Part shown: positions 35,677-47,017 of the stretch, in pieces | How the letters are laid out: the number at the start of each line of letters is the position of its first letter | Position numbering within the stretch: the stretch's first letter is position 1 | From: Gnetum montanum | Taxonomy: Eukaryota > Streptophyta > Gnetopsida > Gnetales > Gnetaceae | Direction of reading: 5' to 3' | Assembly: GCA_015680685.1 (NCBI GenBank) | Contig: MNCI01023407.1 | Coordinates: forward strand, 72,302 to 136,301 | Length of the DNA stretch: 64,000 nt | The notes under the pieces: generated by a model | Databases searched by the model: none | What the model saw: the letters and a program-made list of their open reading frames with translations, nothing else | What the model was told of the DNA's origin: nothing | Made by a program: the position numbers and the translations under genes

Positions 35677-36289
35677 TGTCACAGTAACAATAATAAGGTT
35701 GCCACAATGTGATGGCACCTCACGTAACCAAAGCCCAACAATGGGCAATGTCTTAGTCCCTCCTCCTTCAAGGGCTAATCCCATTAACAACCTAGGTAGG
35801 CCTACTAAATGGCAATGCAAGGGGACAAATGAGCGCCTCACAACCCCCATGGCTAAAGCAAAGGCCATAACTAACAAGCAACAACTGAACACTAGGGCCC
35901 ATGCCCCCAAGCAAGCCAAGAAATCCAAGTCCAAGTCCCCTTCACGAGAGATTTGTCTCTCAAGCTACATGAAGGAAGTCAAGGCCAACACAACAGTTGA
36001 TGATAAGAACTTCATAGCTATACTAACCTAGGTGAAACAAATGCTCAAGTAAAAGAACATAATGTTGAGCTTGTACGACCTGGTCATGACCTCATCTACT
36101 CACCACCAAGCATTGGCCTAGATTTTGGCCTTCATTCTTATTATGGAGGACATCCCTGAAAATGAGAACATCATTCATGTAATGATGTTACCCCCTACCC
36201 CACAAGAATCGGGTTCAACATCCCTAGTGTTTCATGACGATGTAGTCAATGTCAACTCCGAATGAGGGGAAGTCACTACAGCTTCGTCA
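35677..36289 (+). pseudogene. element D: gag-protease linker
   Basis: A frame of 122 codons (35663-36031) is Lys/Thr/Ala/Pro-rich ('KQAKKSKSKSPSREI') without a recognised domain. The sequence to 36289 is broken by stops. Confidence 0.5.
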
Positions 36290-36783
36290 TTAATTAGAAT
36301 ACATGTTGGGTAGTGCACCATCCGTAGAGTGCATGTCGATGATGGTGTAGCAACAAACGTAGTCTTATATTTTGTCATTGACAAGATAGGCCTAGCAAAC
36401 AAAATCAAGCCAAGCAAGACCATGTGTCTAAAAACCTTCAATGGATCACATGTCACCGTCAGGGATACAATCAACTTAGCCTTCATGGCAAGAGAGAAAT
36501 TCCCCACTAGAGCAAATTTCACTATCATAGAGAAGATGCCAAGCTTCAACCTGATCCTAGGCAGGACTTAGCTAGCTCAACTATGGGTCATCTCCTCTCC
36601 CATCCATCAAGAATTCCACCTTCCATACAAAGGTGTTCAAGTAATCATCCATGGTGATAACGCCTCCTCTCCGGTTGTCCACAACATAGACATGAAGCAA
36701 GTGTCAGAGGTGGAGTTTCTTGATGGTATAGCTACAACAACTAACATGATGCCTAAGGCTAACACACCCAAAATGAGTGGCTG
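36290..36783 (+). pseudogene. element D: aspartic protease
   Basis: 'RVHVDDGVATNVVLYFVIDK' (36325-36384) corresponds to the 'RVLVDDGSALNVLP' active-site stretch of a plant retrotransposon protease family, in which the loop is D(N/D)G rather than DSG. 'KTFNGSHVTVRDTINLAF' and 'PSFNLILGRT' follow, the latter the C-terminal box (F N.LLGRPW). A stop replaces the Trp after GRT. Downstream 'HQEFHLPYKGVQVIIHGD' (about 36608-36661) matches the short tail normal for this family. The reading ends at the TGA at 36781. Confidence 0.72.
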
Positions 36784-37120
36784 AAGCCAATAGCCTCCCA
36801 GAGGATCCTAAGCCTTGAGCACCCCCTAATCGATGCCCAGTTAGGAAGCAACCACATGACCAAGACTTTCCCTTAGCCAAAAACACACTAAGCACTTGCT
36901 TCCCCCTTGCCTCCATGGGCCATGCATTTTTGGTTTTTACTTGCATTGCATTTGTTTATGCATTTACATTTCACTTGCTTGCCTATTTTACATACTGCTT
37001 CACTTTGTTTATGCATTTCTATTTTTTTTACGCATCCATCCACTTAGCTTATGCATTGCATTTGAAAAATATCAAAAACACATAAAAATAAAAATAAAAA
37101 CATAAAACTATAAAAACACA

Positions 37121-37260
37121 TGGCCTAAAATGGCCTTAAACTAGCACACGTGGCCTGAAATGGCCTTAAACTATTTTTGTGGCCTGAAATGATCTTAAAC
37201 TAGCACACGTGCCTAGAATGGCTTTAAACCATCGCTACGGCCCAAAATGGCCCAAAACTA
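37121..37260 (+). repeat. element D: cluster 3, 29-30-bp repeat (five units)
   Basis: Units of TGGCCTGAAATGGCCTTAAA plus CTAGCACACG start near 37121, 37151, 37180, 37210 and 37239. They share TTAAACTAGCA with clusters 1 and 4. Confidence 0.9.
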
Positions 37261-37417
37261 TTGCTTCTCACATTACCTTCCTGTCATTTGTGCATTTTAA
37301 CTTTATTACATAGTTTCCACTTGATTTTGTTTTTCTAGTTGATTTTTGCAAGATCTTACAAGCACACAACATAACTACACATGCAGCATTGCACCTCACA
37401 TAAGCAAGGTAAGCAAA

Positions 37418-37650
37418 AAACTGGCACAGACAGTATGCTATGACTATAAACTGGTGTAATAGTTTGCTATGACTATTAATTAGCACAGATCATCCTTAGG
37501 TCATGACGTTAAACTGACACAACATTCACCATCCACTACGATGTCAAACTGGCACCTAGCAGTCTACTAGGACTATAAACTAGCACATCACGATCTACTA
37601 GGACCTTAAATTGGATTCACAGCCTGCCAAGACTTTAAATTGGCATGTTG
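37418..37650 (+). repeat. element D: cluster 4, ~30-bp repeat (eight units)
   Basis: AAACTGG-type cores at 37418, 37448, 37478, 37511, 37546, 37577, 37608 and 37637. Most units begin CTAYGAC or CTAGGAC and contain TWAAACTGGCAC. Confidence 0.88.
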
Positions 37651-38903
37651 TTAATCTGTTGGAGCACCTACCATTAATGAATCCCTTAGGACACTTGCAG
37701 CATCATCACCTCCCACCATTCTACTGGTCTTTTGGAGCACCTGCCATTGGTACAACCTTTGGAGCACTTATAGCATCATCACCCTAGCACTTTCACTAGC
37801 TTCTTGAGCATTTGCAACTGGTGCAGCATTTGACGCATTTCTAGCATCTTTGCGTCCAACATTTGCAACATCTTCATATCTAGCATTTTCATTTGCATTT
37901 CATGTTGTGTGGTTTTGTTGTCTTCTCAAAGTTATGTTTGTAGGATGAAGCCTCAGAGGCGATTGTGCAAACACACATCTCATCACAGTAGCAAGTCCTC
38001 ACATTGCTCCAATTTGCATGATTAGACTAGTTAAGCCACTCAATAGTGCACATCCCCCTCATCCCATTACAGTCTACACACATCCACTCCTTCATCCTAA
38101 TAGCCTCTCATCCCTTGCATACTCACGATTGCACATCCCTATGATGCATACACACTATGACATATATGACATTCTCTTCACATTAACTATAGAACCCATG
38201 GCAGAGGTAACACAACTCATCCCATGGGGAGCCTTTGTTGGCTGGTCAAGGTCTAAGTGGATGTAATGCAACTCATCCAGGGGAGGAAACACTTGTCCTA
38301 TAAACACGATGTGGTTGCATCAAAGAAAAGCCCATCTACTCAATGGCCCACACCTTGTAGCTAGCATTCAACAGTAAGTCAAATCCAATGGGGGCTCACC
38401 TCACAACAAAGCACCAAAAAAATGAAAAAAAATAAAAAAAATAAAAAAAAAGAGAAAAATTGAAAAAACAAAAAAAAAAGAAAAACAAAAAGAAAGGAAA
38501 ATGGGAAAAATCACATCCCCAAGCAAATTGACATGATTGTAGCTTTGTAATTTGCCTAACCTTAGATCAACTTTGACTCTCTTATGAGAACTCCGATGAG
38601 AGGTCAACGTTTTAGGGGCAAGCCACTTCATGCCATGGTCACCATCAATCATGTTGACTTCACATCTTACATTAGGATACACTATTTGCATTTTATTTCC
38701 TCTGCTTGCATTTCATTTCCCTAGCACATTGCCTACACACTTGGCTGCAGCACACCCTTATCCATAGCACTCTTGAACATGGTGGAACGACACCCAATCT
38801 AGTACCGACGAGAAATGTTGGTGCCACATCTACTGTGGTGTTTTGTAATTATTTGTCAACATCTCTTTGGCCGCTCCTCCAGATGTTAATAAAGAGGGAC
38901 CAT

Positions 38904-40076
38904 TGAAATGCTAGAAAATTTTTGGTCTTAGTGTCTCGATTGCAAATTTAGCTAAGTGTTAAAATGATGACACTTTACCCAAATTTTTCTAAGTGTTAAG
39001 TGTAGTTAGCTCCAACTACCATTTTTGTAATTTTTTTCTAACTGCTAAGTTACATGTCCCACACATAACACATGGTGAGCATAGTAGCCAAAGTTAGCAA
39101 ATTTTTGAACTTTTCTGATCACCTCTAAACTTAAAAAATTTTCTAAATTTTTCTCGTACTCCCACCTACCACACTACCACATGGTGCTCAATCCAAATTT
39201 TAGGCTAACCCTAGCCTTATAAATACCCCTAGACTTCCAACGTTTTAACATTTGGCATTCCCAAGCGATTGACATTCCCAAGCGGTTGGCGTTCTCAAAC
39301 AGTTGGCATTCCCAAGTGGTTGGCATTCCTTAGACATGAGCATTTTTAGCACTTAGAATTTAGCATTCGGCACTAAGCATATTTGGGTGAATGAGACCCA
39401 AATGCACTAGCAAATAGGTAGACTTGCATTCTACAATCGACTATAATCCCATCATAGCCCTACAAGACACCAGAACCCATGGTACACTGTGGCGACCAAC
39501 CCAGCAAGCACGATTCATCACGGCGAGCACCAAACTTCATGACTTGACACCACCGAGACTGTGACTACACTTGCACTATGCTTGTTGTGCACTGTGTACC
39601 TTCTAAGACTCTTTTGGAGTTAACTAAATCCCCATTTGGGGTGGTGTTCCATTTCTCTCTCCTCCTTTTAGCATTTTATTGCATTTTTTTTGTATCTTGT
39701 TGCACTTTTCACGCATCGTCATGCTTTACTACACTCAGGTGGTAGTTTTTGTGGGTTAACACTCTCATTTTAGTTGAAACCCTTGGCTACACTTGCCCTC
39801 ATTCCATGGCTACACTCTACATTTAGCATCGCGAAGCACTTCTTTGACACTTAGCACCATGTTCAATTGTTTGCACTTACATTTCAGCTAACCATGTTGC
39901 CCCCAGTTGCACCCACCACCCCAGTTGTAATCAATAAAGTCCCTATTCGATCAACAAGATCGTCTAGGGCACTCCACCTTCATTTTTCAATAAGGCCCTC
40001 ATGCGATGGTGGGGTTAAGGTTGTGTGTTCGTTGACCCCTTGGTGATTTGAGCTACTGACATTTTCAATTGTTATA
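38904..40076 (+). repeat. 3' LTR of element D
   Basis: TGAAATGCT...TTGTTATA. TATAAATA is at 39218-39225, with five 17-bp repeats at 39252-39336. It differs from the 5' LTR at roughly one site in six, judged by eye, mostly transitions. Confidence 0.93.
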
Positions 40077-40470
40077 CTAGACTAGTTCAAACCATGTCAC
40101 ATAATAACAGATGCATCTAATTATTCTTTAGAAGCAGTGCTTACACAGCTGGATGATAAGAAATGTCTATATTATATCCACTACATGAACCAAAGCATTA
40201 TGGGTGCACAATTGAATTACACTACAACTAAAAAAGAACTAATGGGTGTGGTGTTTGCTCTTAAGAAGTTCAGGTGCTATGTGCTTAGCTACAAGGTGTT
40301 TGTGCACACAGACTACAATGCCATCTATTTCCTAATGAACAAGCTAATGGTGAGCCCTTGTATCATACGGTGGCTTGTAGGAATTTGATTTCATGATGGT
40401 AGATCAGAAGGAAACTGAGAATGTGATTGCTGACCACCTCTCTCGATTAAGATGGGACAACAAAGAGGAG
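40077..40470 (+). pseudogene. element C: RNase H
   Basis: It resumes at the duplicated CTAGA: 'HIITDASNYSLEAVLTQLDD' (about 40098-40157), 'KKCLYYIHYMNQSIMGAQLN' and 'KELMGVVFALKKFRCYVL'. After a frameshift at ~40385 comes 'ENVIADHLSRLRW'. The open frame 40137-40388 is fairly long for this element. Confidence 0.82.
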
Positions 40471-40589
40471 AAGAGCCTAATATCTGATCAATTCCCAAAT
40501 GAACTCCTCTTTACTGCTACAATAAATGAACAAATGCACACAAAACCAAAATGGTATAATGGCATCCTCACTTATCTTCTCACTTAGGA

Positions 40590-41790
40590 GATGCCGCAAT
40601 ATCTTTACTTTAGAAAGAAACAACAATTTCTTCATCGGGCCAAATACTTCATGGAAATCAACATACACCTTTACAAGGTGTGCGCCAATGGCTTGGTTCA
40701 CTAGTATGTGCCTAATGTAGATCAATTACGTATTCTCTAAGATGCTCATGAATGCCCTTGCGAAAGCCATTATGTAGGGAGACTAATAGCCATAAAAATT
40801 CTAATGGTGGGATATTACTAGCCTACAATCTTCAGGGATGCCCATCAATTTGTTCGATCTTGTGAATGCTGCCAACAAGATGGTGGGATGACTACATGAA
40901 TGGAGGATTCTCAATAGTAGATTCAACCATTGGAGCCCTTTGATATTTGGAGCATAGACTTCATGGGTCCCATCACATCCATGTCCAACAAAAAATCATA
41001 TATTATAGTAGTAGTCGACTACTGCACCAAATGTGTAGAAGTAGTGGCCGTTGATGATTATACATCATCCACTATTGCTCGATTCATACAATAAAATGTT
41101 GTAAATAGGTTTGGTTGCCACGTGCATTGATTTTTGATAATGAAACCCATTTCACAGGTGCCACCTTTTGCAAGTTAATGCAACACTTGGGGGTTGACCA
41201 TAAATTAATAACACCTTACCACCCCTAAGCCAATAGTCAAGCAGAAGTCACCAATAGGGAGATTACTAGAATCTTAACAAGAATCATAAGCAAATATAGA
41301 AAATATTGGAGCACAAAACTCAATGATGCGCTATGGGCTTATCACTTAACATGGAAATTTCCTATTGGCTACTCTTGCTATGAGCTAGTGTACGGGAAAC
41401 TCCTAACACTCCCAATCCAATTTGGGCTCCATACACTTTCAACAGCCTGTGACTTGGACTTTGACTTAAGTCTAGCACAAAGAGAATGATTTCTCAACCT
41501 ATACGTGCTAGATGAAAATTGACTAGTGGCCCTATCTTTGAATGAAGTGCACAAGACATACAACAAAACATGACATGACCTAAGGATAAGGAGAGTAGAA
41601 TTCCAACCAGGTGATAAGGTTCTCTACTGGAACCCCACATACATACCTTAGAAGACAAAGTTCCAAACATTGTGGGAGGAACCTTACATAGTCACTAAAA
41701 CCTTTCCTTCTAGGGCCATGACCATCTACAAACCTAAGAGTTCTAATAAAAGGTAGTTGATCAACATCCAACAAATAAAGCTTTTTCATG
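40590..41790 (+). pseudogene. element C: integrase
   Basis: N-terminal zinc region near 40735-40880 ('DAHECPCESHYVG', 'CECCQQDGG'). The core has 'PLEPFDIWSIDFMGPI' (40930-40977), 'IFDNETHFTGATF' (41130-41170) and 'SQAEVTNREI' (41237-41265), so all three acidic residues of the DDE set can be read. The C-terminal region has 'FQPGDKVLYWNP' (41602-41637) and 'TLWEEPYIVTKT'. Stops replace Gln or Trp at several points (for example 41228, 41652), and the frame shifts near 41110. Confidence 0.82.
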
Positions 41791-43962
41791 AGCCCAAGCA
41801 AGCTAATGCAACAAATACCTTAACAGATGGACAACCACGTTCAATTTTTTGGATCTCCTCCTTGTAACTTAGTCATGGGGAGATGGCCATCTATGCTAAT
41901 TATTCATATTGCTTCTTAGTTTTTTCTACATTTTCTTTTTCACATTTTTGATTTTTCAAATAATTTAATTTTACACCTTTTTTATCTTCAAATTTTTCCT
42001 ATTTTTACACCTTTATTTATTTTACACGATTGTTAGTACATTTGAATCCTCAAATATTTTACACTTTCTTGTATATTTTACTTTATTTGACTGTGATTTT
42101 CAATATTTGCTAATAAAACATGCTTTATTGCCAATAAGACATGAGTTGCCATGGTTGCTACTGATGGTGGTTTGTGTTTAATGTTTGTTTTCTAATGTCT
42201 AGTTTCTAATTTTGAATTTTTGTATCGATGACTCAGTCTTGGTTTCCTTTTCATGGTTACAGGCAATGAGTTCATGACATCCTCCCATCCACCAAATCTA
42301 AGGTTTTCCTTGTTTTGGAAGTCTAAGGTCCCTTCCATTAAGTAAACTTCTAATCAACCGGTGACCTTGGTAGTTTCTAGAATTGGGAAAGATTTAAAGG
42401 TTTGAATAGGGTGTGACTTCAAGGAGACTCAATACTCTTTATACTCTTCTACTTACTTGAGTGCTTAGGTGTTTTCATCGACTTCTTGTCGTTCCATATC
42501 ATCCAATTAAAGGAAGTTAAATAACATCTTTGCATGGTGTAGTTCCCATTTCAAAAAAAAACCAAAATAAAAACAAGGATGGGAATTAAAAGCACACCCC
42601 TTAGATAAATACATGGGCTTTAAGCACTAGTTATGGGACTAGAAAGTCATGCCTGAATGTCCCCTATAACTAAGACCCTCTCTCACTTCCTATCTCTCTT
42701 TTCTCCTCTTTTTGAAATGGTGGTTGCTTGGTGGGAACATCCTTATGTCTTCAAGGGGTGGATCAGTCTTAAAGTGGTAATGCGAACTCACTAAAAATGG
42801 TTGGTTTTGGTTTGGACTAAGGATATATCTTCTTTGGTCATTTTCAACATGCAATCCACAAGGGACTTCTTATGACCTCAACTCAGGAATCCATTCCACC
42901 TTCTCTGTCATCCATTACTATTGTTCATAATTCACCTCACTGTCGACATCCATGTTTTTGATCCATTGATTTAGTCAAATGTACTTGAATTCATAAGTAA
43001 ATCCTTCCAGGTGGGCTCTTAACCTTCTTTACCATTAGTCACCTATGGAGTCCATTGGCTCCTCAGTTGAAGTTCTGTAAGGGCAAACTAGGCATGTACC
43101 TACTATGAGGAGGACCTACTTGCATATCTTTTGGTTGAAACATTAAGCCCCTTACCCTTGACATTGTTGCAATCATACATTTCATGTGCCTCATTGTGCA
43201 TCCCACTTTGTGCTCCTGTCCAATCTTATAACATTCACTCTCTACATTATTTTCTCCAATTTCTCAATTTTCTGAGCTCCAATTCCCTCTTCTACTATTT
43301 TCATTTCAATTGTGGCTTTTTGTGCTTCCATTTGACTCTAATTTCACTCAAAAACTCCTTGTTTTTTTTTAGTTTTGGAAAAGTGAAATAAAGTCAACAA
43401 TGGTCAATGGCCATGTCAACTAGGCCTAGTTGATGTAGTTAACCACATTGCCAAGGCCCCGTCGACTAGGCCCCATCGACGCATGAGAAAAATACTAGAA
43501 ATACCACTGAACATGCTGCCATTTTTATAATTTGCTTCATAACACAAGGGGAGTTTTTACCATTTTTCAAAGCCCAAAACCTTTCCAAGTCTATAACCTT
43601 TCAACTGTTTGCCCAAATCACTCCATTCTTTGATCCTGTAGCTACCAGAGATAAGCTCTCAGTCACAAGGCCCATAAATGTCCCATTTTTATAGAAAATG
43701 TTTTTGCCATTTCTCTAACTCCCACAAAGGTTTAACTAGGAAATCAACTGTCAAACATCAAAGATAAAAGAGTTAAACCTTTCCAACAAGCTCTAGTCAT
43801 AATGAATAATTAGTAAATAAATAACTAATTAATTAATTAACAAAACATTCAATTTTCCATGCTCCAACCTTAGTCAAAGTATAACTAACTAAAGCGAAAG
43901 GTATCCAAGAATTTTAAGTTATACATTATATCTATTAATTCATTGATGTGGTATGACCACAG
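41791..43962 (+). other. element C: spacer between integrase and downstream ORF
   Basis: No gene. 'acttagtcatggggagatgg' (41868) and a T-rich block begin it. 'ggaggaccta' (43113) marks the conserved block shared with A and F. The palindromic motifs at 43395-43490 repeat the U3 theme of this element's own LTR. It ends 'gaccacag' before the downstream ORF. Confidence 0.72.
43395..43490 (+). promoter_or_regulatory. U3-like palindrome cluster inside the spacer of element C
   Basis: It contains the perfect 18-bp palindrome TCAACTAGGCCTAGTTGA (43416-43433), then CCAAGGCCCC, GTCGACTAGGCCCCATCGAC (43461-43480) and GCATGA. The 3' LTR U3 (47033-47125) has the same words (GTCGACTAGGCCCTATCGAT, GCATCA). 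A TATA-like tttttataattt follows at 43523. A second, internal promoter for the downstream ORF is possible. Confidence 0.5.
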
Positions 43963-46760
43963 ATAGCACCAAAGGGAAAGCATCTATAGAAAGTAGAAAT
44001 GTTCCAACCAAAGGGAAAATGACCAAGAATGATAAGGGACTAGGAACAAGCCCAAGAAGAACCAGTGGCAACACATGCAACACAACCTCTTCGAGAGGAG
44101 CCTAAAGTGGAATCTGTTTGACAGATTCCTAAAGTAGAAGCAGTATTAGAATTATCACAATGTGGAAAGGTACCAAGACCAACATCAAGGCTTGAAGTCA
44201 TGTTAACACAAGCCTACCTTAACACCATTAGGCCTTGCAACATCCAACACTCAGTTCTCCAAGAACTGAATTTTGGGCCATTTTTGGAACATGCCCCAGT
44301 AGAGGTTAAGACACAACTGCAAACCTCTCTCATATGGCAAATTATCACTTCTAGTGGGGAGTGGTACATGGAAGAGACGTATCTCTTCTAGAATAAAAGA
44401 AGGCTAAGCTATATTGTAAAGATCAAGGAGATGCAAGTATCCCATTCGGCTGAAGAAATCACACAAGTGCTTGGGTTGGCTGACATAGGAACACAATTAG
44501 AAATGTTGTTGACACAGGATGACCCAAGAGCCAAGAAGGAGTGGACCTAGCGATGTTAACCGTAAGGAGTTTGGTGCCCTCACATCAATGGAATGCATCT
44601 ATTTCAAAATCATAGCCTATCACCTTAATCCAACAGTGAGGCCTAGTAAGGTAATCGCTTTTTCTACCTAAGCATGTGCTACTCTAAGTGGGAGATTTCT
44701 GGCAAACCTTCCACAATTGATTTACTTAGATATCGAGAAACATTTCAAGGAAAATGAACATGAAAGGAAAACCCTACCTTTTCTGTGCCTCATTAGGAAA
44801 CATTGTAAAAGGGCAAGGATCATCTGTTATGCTAATGATACAATTTGGCATGCTCCTGTGGCTTCATGGTTTGACATGATGAAAGACAACACACCTAGTA
44901 CCATTAAAGAAGGGGAGCAACAACTACCACCTTCACCATCCACTCAAGAAATAACATGGGAGGCTTGTGCAACCATTAAGCGCTTGCACAAAATTTGAAA
45001 GCAGCTCTTATGTGAGCAAGAAAAACATGCATGAACAAGTGGTGGTGATCCATTTGCATATCGACCAATGATGAGTCACCTTAATGAGGTGGCTTGAACA
45101 ATCAATCAAATGAAGAGAGGTGGGCCAATATTCTCTACCCAGCAAATGTAGTTGCCCATGAGACCAAATCCCAGTGTCCAAGAGGTAACCGTGTCCTTAT
45201 CACAACACCATCTGTTCCTAGAAATATCTGGGAATGCTGGTTTCTTTTCAATGCACTTAGATAAGGACAAGGGGACAACTGTATTGGTGATGTAGCACCA
45301 AGGGCAAGAGACGGTTGCTGAAGTTGTCACTGACTAAGTTGCTAAAGTGCTTAATGCACATGTGGTGTCTGTACTAGATGTAGCTGCACTTCAAAATGGC
45401 CAGACATTTATAGGCACATTCAATAGAAGATTAAATGCATCTCAACATGAAGAATTGCTAGACCAACTAGTAGGGATTGGGCAACTGATTTCAGATATCT
45501 TTGATCTTTCAGATAACATCACTACAACCTAGTTAGAGCTACTAGAAGCAAGAGGCAAGTGCATCATTTTGGAGGAGCAACTTGAAACAGCTCAACGATA
45601 AAACCAATGCTTAGCCACAGAGATTGTCAAATTGTATGCTCGCTTTACTGACCCTACACTCCTCCACCTAACAATAAACAAAGATGAAGCTTTCCAACAG
45701 CTTCAAGAATAATTTAGGAAGGCTAAGGAGGAAGTGGTGATGACCATCTTCAACTAATCCATAGTAGAAGCAAAGACATATTTAGTTTAGAAGGACTTGG
45801 CTTAGATGCGTCAAGAGAATGAATCACCGACCATAGAAAATCACCGTTGATGTAATGTTGATATGCAGCAAAAACAAATGTAAGAATTTATCCATTAATA
45901 TCATGAGTAGCTTGCTAGTGTGAACACTAAGTTAAGGAGATTGGTTGTAGAGAATCAAAATTTATCTAGAAGTCTATCATTGAGTCGCTGCTTGGAAAAA
46001 TGAGGCCCTCAAGTTTGAAAGAGTTAAAGATCACTACAAAGACCAGGTTGGTTTTTAGAAGAAACTCAATGAGAAACACATTCAATTAGCTAAGGCAAAA
46101 GTCAACGAGATCCTCCAATAACTCCAACATGGAAGAGAGGTGTGGTAGCCCATGGTTGATGGGATTGATGCCTACAACAAAGCAAAGATCCACCTAAAGG
46201 AGTTGTAGATAGAATACATGATGTAATACATGGAGTTGGCTAACCTTTGCTATGCAAACCTGGCAATGTTGACTACTGGACGGTCGTAGTTAAAATTAGA
46301 AAAATAAGTGGCCAGTTCATACTTGTTGTACAAAGCTGAGTTTAAGCACCACAAAGACACCAAGTAGAAGCTTGAGATAGCAAACATTGAACTCAATGTT
46401 CTCCGCGTGTGATTCATAGATCAAAGATCTATTGCTGAGAACTTAACCAAGAAAATGAATGATTACCAAGAGCCAAAAGATGCAATCAGAGCATTTGACA
46501 TCGAGTGCAAACAATTTGCTAGCTGGTTTATCAATGTAAAGAGATGTTCCTTATGATGCCCTATTTGTGGGATATCCCCATTCCAACCCATATTAGACAT
46601 GTTGTGTGGATTGTGAATGATCCTCAGAGCAAGGAAGTGAAAATGAAAGCATTATTGGAAGCTTTTCATCTACTACTAGAAGTTGCAGCTGCAGTAGGAC
46701 AACAACCACAACCATTACATGTGCTTGAAGATGGTGAAGGTCCTTTAGAGCCTTAGGAGC
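43963..46760 (+). pseudogene. element C: downstream (env-position) ORF
   Basis: It starts after 'gaccacag' with ATA where A has ATG; then APKGKA. The globular part reads 'VLQELNFGPFLEHAPVEVKT' (about 44248-44307), 'ITSSGEWYMEETYLF' (44345-44389) and 'TLPFLCLIRKHCKRARII' (44777-44830), like the Transposase_32-type domain of Athila-related elements. From about 45540 it is Leu/Glu/Lys-rich with long helices and looks like coiled coil to about 46530. The tail is 'MPYLWDIPIPTHIRH' (46556-46600) and an acidic/Pro end (46756). The role is unknown; Athila-type ORFs in this place are called env-like. Stops throughout. Confidence 0.68.
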
Positions 46761-47017
46761 CACCACCGCTTGGGACTGTTTGATCTTCTCCATTATCTTT
46801 AAGTCATTAGAGGATGTGTTGTCCAAATTTTGTGGAGTCAATTCATGGTGTTCAATTTTGTATCATGAACATCATAATTTTTGTAATTTGTTGATCTGTA
46901 CACTCAGGCACTCAATTTTTATAAAGTCAGTCTATTTTGTGTTGTTAAGAGTCAGTTAATATCTTCCTAATTTTGTAACACAACTCAAGGATGAGTTTTC
47001 ATTTAGTCGTGCGGGTA
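46761..47017 (+). other. element C: 3' UTR and polypurine tract
   Basis: Ends 'tcgtgcgggta' (47007-47017) at the LTR, a mutated form of the TCGTGGGGGTA tract of A. Confidence 0.75.

Larger units (their letters stand above)
36784..38903 (+). other. element D: non-coding region where pol would be, to polypurine tract
   Basis: No RT, RNase H or integrase motif in any frame. It holds repeat clusters 3 and 4, two copies of a 'tttggagcacctrccatt' block (37657 and 37733), an A-rich run (38410-38490) and, at 38891-38903, AAAGAGGGACCAT, a polypurine tract touching the 3' LTR. Confidence 0.8.
31674..40076 (+). mobile_element. element D: gag-protease-only LTR retrotransposon (TR-GAG-like), nested in C
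   Basis: LTRs of 1178 bp (31674-32851) and 1173 bp (38904-40076) are bounded by the exact duplication CTAGA (31669-31673, 40077-40081). The duplication splits the reading ALD...KPCHIITDASNY of the host pol. The interior (6052 bp) holds a gag, a protease and then only non-coding sequence; no RT, RNase H or integrase. The LTR termini read TG...TA rather than TG...CA in both copies. Such elements with only a gag region (called TR-GAGs in plants) depend on enzymes from other elements. The ~30-bp repeat units found in four places inside it are unusual. Confidence 0.92.

Noticed and set aside
35431-35934. Open frame of 167 codons on the - strand
   Set aside because: Antisense to the gag-protease linker of D; low-complexity Leu/Gly/Val translation without a domain.
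38401-38691. Frame of 96 codons on the - strand with a Phe-rich tail
   Set aside because: Produced by the A-rich run at 38410-38490; nothing recognised.
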